This document shows positions 62,043 to 64,000 of a stretch of 64,000 nucleotides of DNA, piece after piece (within the stretch, counting starts at the first letter, position 1; each line of letters begins with the position of its first letter). Source of the DNA: Desulfotruncus alcoholivorax DSM 16058 (GTDB lineage Bacteria > Bacillota > Desulfotomaculia > Desulfotomaculales > Desulfallaceae). The stretch covers positions 80,755 to 144,754 of the forward strand of contig NZ_AUMW01000009.1 in the NCBI RefSeq assembly GCF_000430885.1. The letters run 5' to 3'. The notes beneath the pieces are model-generated. The model had not been told where the DNA came from. It made no database searches and saw only the letters and a program-made list of their open reading frames with translations. A program made the position numbers and the translations under genes.

Positions 62043-62912
62043 TCACGTTTTTGTAGCGGAATTTAAATTAAACTCATTTAAATGTTCCTGAATTTTTACA
62101 GCCATCTCAGCAAGATGCCGGGCCAAGTTGGAAACTTGTAAAGCTGAAAAACATTCCTCCTGTTGCTGCTCGCCGTCTCCGGCAATATGCTGGATTGTAA
62201 CCGCCATCAGGTCAATACCGGCAGCAACCTCCCTAATTTGCCGTGAAATCTCCATAATGTAACGGTCCGTTGCAGTTATTCGCTCAAAAACCCGGCCCAG
62301 CGCCTCCTGCGCTTTTTCAGAAGCAATTGAACCTTCTTGGGCCGCCGCATCGGCCTCCTTCACCTGTCCTTGCACCACCATGCTTTGTTTTTCAATATCG
62401 GCGGCAATAATCGTCATGTTTTTAGTCGATGCAGCCGTATCATCAGCCAAACGGCGTACTTCGCCGGCCACCACCGCAAACCCCGGCCCCAACTCCCCGG
62501 CTCTGGCGGCTTCGATGGAGGCGTTTAAAGACAACAGTCTGGTTTGCTCCGATACCTCTTTAATAAAATTCAGCATGTCATTAATCTCTTGGATATTTTT
62601 GTCCAATTGCCGCATTGTAAATGTTCCCCGCGCGGTAATTTTCAAATTTTCTTCTATTCTGGCCACCACGGTCTTTAATGACGCCATTCCCTGTTCGGAT
62701 GCGAGCATCATCTCACGGCTGGCGACCTCGGCCAGGGTTACCAGTTCAGCCAAAGATTTCACAACTCCGTTGATAGCCATTGCCTTGGCTTCAGTAGCCG
62801 CAACATTATCCAATTGGTTTTTGGCCACCAGTTGCATCTTTTGACTTGTGGACAATAAGCCTGAACCTGTCTCTTTAAACTGGTCGATCATATTGCCCAG
62901 TTTAGCCAGCAT
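62043..62912 (-). CDS. soluble methyl-accepting chemotaxis-like protein
   Basis: 289 residues, no membrane helix, no sensory domain. Almost wholly coiled coil, with the MCP tip [42 protein letters not shown] at about 118-165. It should bind CheA/CheW. The usual second helix is short. No chemotaxis genes are near. The ATG at 62912 has no clear ribosome site, so the N terminus may be missing or the gene may be the 3' part of a longer receptor. Confidence 0.75.
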   Translation of the reverse strand: MLAKLGNMIDQFKETGSGLLSTSQKMQLVAKNQLDNVAATEAKAMAINGVVKSLAELVTLAEVASREMMLASEQGMASLKTVVARIEENLKITARGTFTMRQLDKNIQEINDMLNFIKEVSEQTRLLSLNASIEAARAGELGPGFAVVAGEVRRLADDTAASTKNMTIIAADIEKQSMVVQGQVKEADAAAQEGSIASEKAQEALGRVFERITATDRYIMEISRQIREVAAGIDLMAVTIQHIAGDGEQQQEECFSALQVSNLARHLAEMAVKIQEHLNEFNLNSATKT

Positions 62913-63170
62913 GTTGAATCAGCACAAATATTTGGATGATCAGTATTGCAATGCTTATAAGCCGGCCAATTTCACACTTTGCCTCGCGAGAATATACTAA
63001 ATAAATGATATAAACGATAAATTAAACTATGAATACTGAACTATTGACGCTGGTTGATGCCCATATTTAGGGTCGGAGTGGTTAATAGCACTATAAACAA
63101 CTTTTATTAACCAATTGTGAATTATGTTTTAGGTAAATGATTATGATGTTAAATTTTAGTTAAGCGCAGC
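62913..63170. other. intergenic, no gene seen
   Basis: AT-rich sequence upstream of the MCP-like gene. No open frame over 40 codons with a ribosome site, and no clear promoter. Confidence 0.35.
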
Positions 63171-63173
63171 TTG

Positions 63174-63261
63174 GGGCCGAAGGGAAAACGAAGGGACCGT
63201 CCCCGTGGCGTAGCTAATTAGATATCCATGCTGTCTGCATGGCACCAGCAGAAGGATGAAA
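63174..63261 (-). repeat. dispersed hairpin repeat, copy D (reversed)
   Basis: On the minus strand it reads TTTCATCCTTCTGCTGG, TGCCATGCAGACAGCATGGA (63261-63225), close to copies A-C; a GGGACCGTCCC hairpin follows at about 63203-63213. Confidence 0.45.
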
Positions 63262-63328
63262 ATTTATTTTCAAGATAGGATACGGCATGCCGTAACCCTA
63301 CAGCCGTGTCAAACCCCTCTAAAATAAA

Positions 63329-63361
63329 AGAAACCCTTTACTTTCGGGGAAAGGGTTTCTT
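63329..63361. terminator. terminator-like hairpin
   Basis: AAGAAACCCTTT-like left arm and AAAGGGTTTCTT right arm. It lies just beyond the stop of the minus-strand gene remnant 63399-63668. Confidence 0.5.
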
Positions 63362-63398
63362 GAAAAAATTTTCATTTTTTAGTATCCGCGCTTTTGGT

Positions 63399-63668
63399 TT
63401 AAATTATTAATTGTAAAGCCAGGTCCTTAATTGCCTTGTTGTTATAGGTTTTGATAAGTTCCTCTGAAACATCATCGGAAAAAACAAAAGTCTTTGTTTC
63501 CTCCTGGTTTAAAGAATTAAGCTTCTTTTTTTAAATACAGAATAGTATTACATCCTGTTTTCCGTCCACACTCATCATGATAACGGGAATGTTGGGATAA
63601 TGTTTCCCAATGTGGGCGGTTTTTGTCAAGATAGTTGTCGCATAAATGTTTAAAAAATAGTATTTTAC
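63399..63668 (-). pseudogene. decayed gene remnant
   Basis: Read by hand on the minus strand: a frame open from 63668 gives YATTILTKTAHIG, HYPNIPVIMMSVDGKQDVILFCI, then a stop (63531-63533), then KKKLNSLNQEETKTFVF and on to IIKDLALQ-like LIKTYNNKAIKDLALQ and a final stop. The same frame continues across the stop, as expected for a nonsense mutation in a once longer gene. I do not recognise the family. Confidence 0.35.
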
Positions 63669-63676
63669 CTACGCCG

Positions 63677-63784
63677 GTCTTGACTCCATGTGCTAGTAAT
63701 AGGGTTACCCGACCGACGGATATACGCCAATGAATAAATTGGGTATACGGTCGGGTCTATTAAGTCTAGCACATGGGTCAAGAC
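63677..63784. repeat. 108-nt imperfect inverted repeat (hairpin)
   Basis: Outer arms GTCTTGACTCCATGTGCTAG and CTAGCACATGGGTCAAGAC pair with one bulge; inner arms ACCCGACCG..TATACGCCAAT and ATTGGGTATACGGTCGGG pair with one bulge. The whole forms a cruciform-size hairpin. No transposase is nearby; a MITE, IS-end or structured RNA is possible. Confidence 0.6.
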
Positions 63785-63893
63785 TCTCGCTTCGCTCGAC
63801 CGCAAGCGGCGGCTGCTTGTTCTTAAGACCATATATCTCCCCTCCCTTTGGAGACCGCCTATGATTTTATTTACCGGGGTATATGTCATTAAA

Positions 63894-64000
63894 TTAAGCA
63901 AAACACTTTTCCTTAGATGCCGGTTCTTTAACATGTTCAGGATTAAGCCAAACAATCTCATCTAATGACCAATCTCTGGTTGGGCCTGACCATCTCTCTG
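63894..64000 (-). CDS. partial coding frame at the right edge, doubtful
   Basis: Thirty-four codons enter from beyond the window on the minus strand: WSGPTRDWSLDEIVWLNPE and on to KCFA, then a stop. The composition looks protein-like (Trp, acidic pattern), but it is too short to assign. It may be the 3' end of the gene whose decayed remains lie at 63399-63668. Confidence 0.3.
   Translation of the reverse strand, partial: ERWSGPTRDWSLDEIVWLNPEHVKEPASKEKCFA

Noticed and set aside
63665..63961. 98-codon minus-strand open frame
   Set aside because: It runs through the 108-nt hairpin, is Arg/Ser rich, and has no ribosome site or family; the frame is a by-product of the inverted repeat.
1..64000. 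CRISPR arrays, tRNA or rRNA genes, complete insertion sequences
   Set aside because: I saw no regularly spaced repeats, no cloverleaf-like sequences and no transposase frame; a dedicated scan was not possible here.

Overview
The window looks like a chromosome segment of an anaerobic, spore-forming, low-to-mid GC Firmicute of the Desulfotomaculum/Pelotomaculum (Peptococcaceae) kind. This is inferred from content, not from a search: two CotF-like spore coat proteins, a SleL-like cortex hydrolase, AdhE, a glycyl radical enzyme with its activase, several heterodisulfide-reductase (Hdr) type Fe-S proteins, TusA and DsrE2 sulfur carriers, a SulP transporter, frequent GTG/TTG starts behind strong GGAGG sites, and short palindromic repeats between genes. 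No rRNA, tRNA or CRISPR array was seen.

Layout. 1-5 kb: tautomerase, a 57-residue membrane protein, an epoxyqueuosine-reductase-like protein and copZ-copA. 5-7.7 kb: a 3-hydroxyacyl-CoA dehydrogenase (minus) divergent from an HdrC/HdrB-type Fe-S protein (plus). 7.8-13 kb: glnK-amt, adhE and a BON protein. 13-19 kb: two spore coat genes, then a HlyD/ABC/ABC/permease/TetR export operon. 19-22.6 kb: MBL hydrolase, small proteins and a GH18 hydrolase. 22.9-34.3 kb: an acyl-CoA degradation island made of two acyl-CoA ligases (minus), a divergent seven-gene operon (HMG-CoA-synthase-like/DUF35 fusion, thiolase, Cys-rich protein, two MaoC proteins, SDR, acyl-CoA dehydrogenase), and a CBS-PAS-AAA sigma-54 activator. 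A near-perfect -24/-12 promoter precedes the long operon, and weaker ones precede the ligases and the distant 3-hydroxyacyl-CoA dehydrogenase.

34.6-45 kb: PAP2 phosphatase, deoC, two YbaK-type proteins, an M48 protease, a HypD-like glycyl radical dehydratase with its activase, a class III aminotransferase, a HAD hydrolase and a hicB pseudogene. 45-52.5 kb: an eight-gene operon (tusA, mvhD-like, a HdrA with an inserted GltD module, hdrA, winged-helix gene, hdrC, hdrB, dsrE2). It faces a CsoR-family repressor gene with unusual ligand residues, and three ATACCC/GGGTAT operators lie in the shared control region. I infer a sulfur-carrier-linked electron-transfer (possibly bifurcating) complex controlled by a sulfur- or metal-sensing repressor. 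It is the best candidate here for an undescribed system. 53-64 kb: SulP transporter, secreted aromatic-rich protein, CDF exporter, Fe-S/winged-helix protein, upp-uraA, an internally deleted GGDEF-EAL protein, a soluble MCP-like protein, and a decayed right end with a gene remnant, a 108-nt hairpin and a cut-off reading frame.

Start codons were re-chosen by hand from ribosome binding sites, so many proteins are a few residues shorter than the longest open frame.
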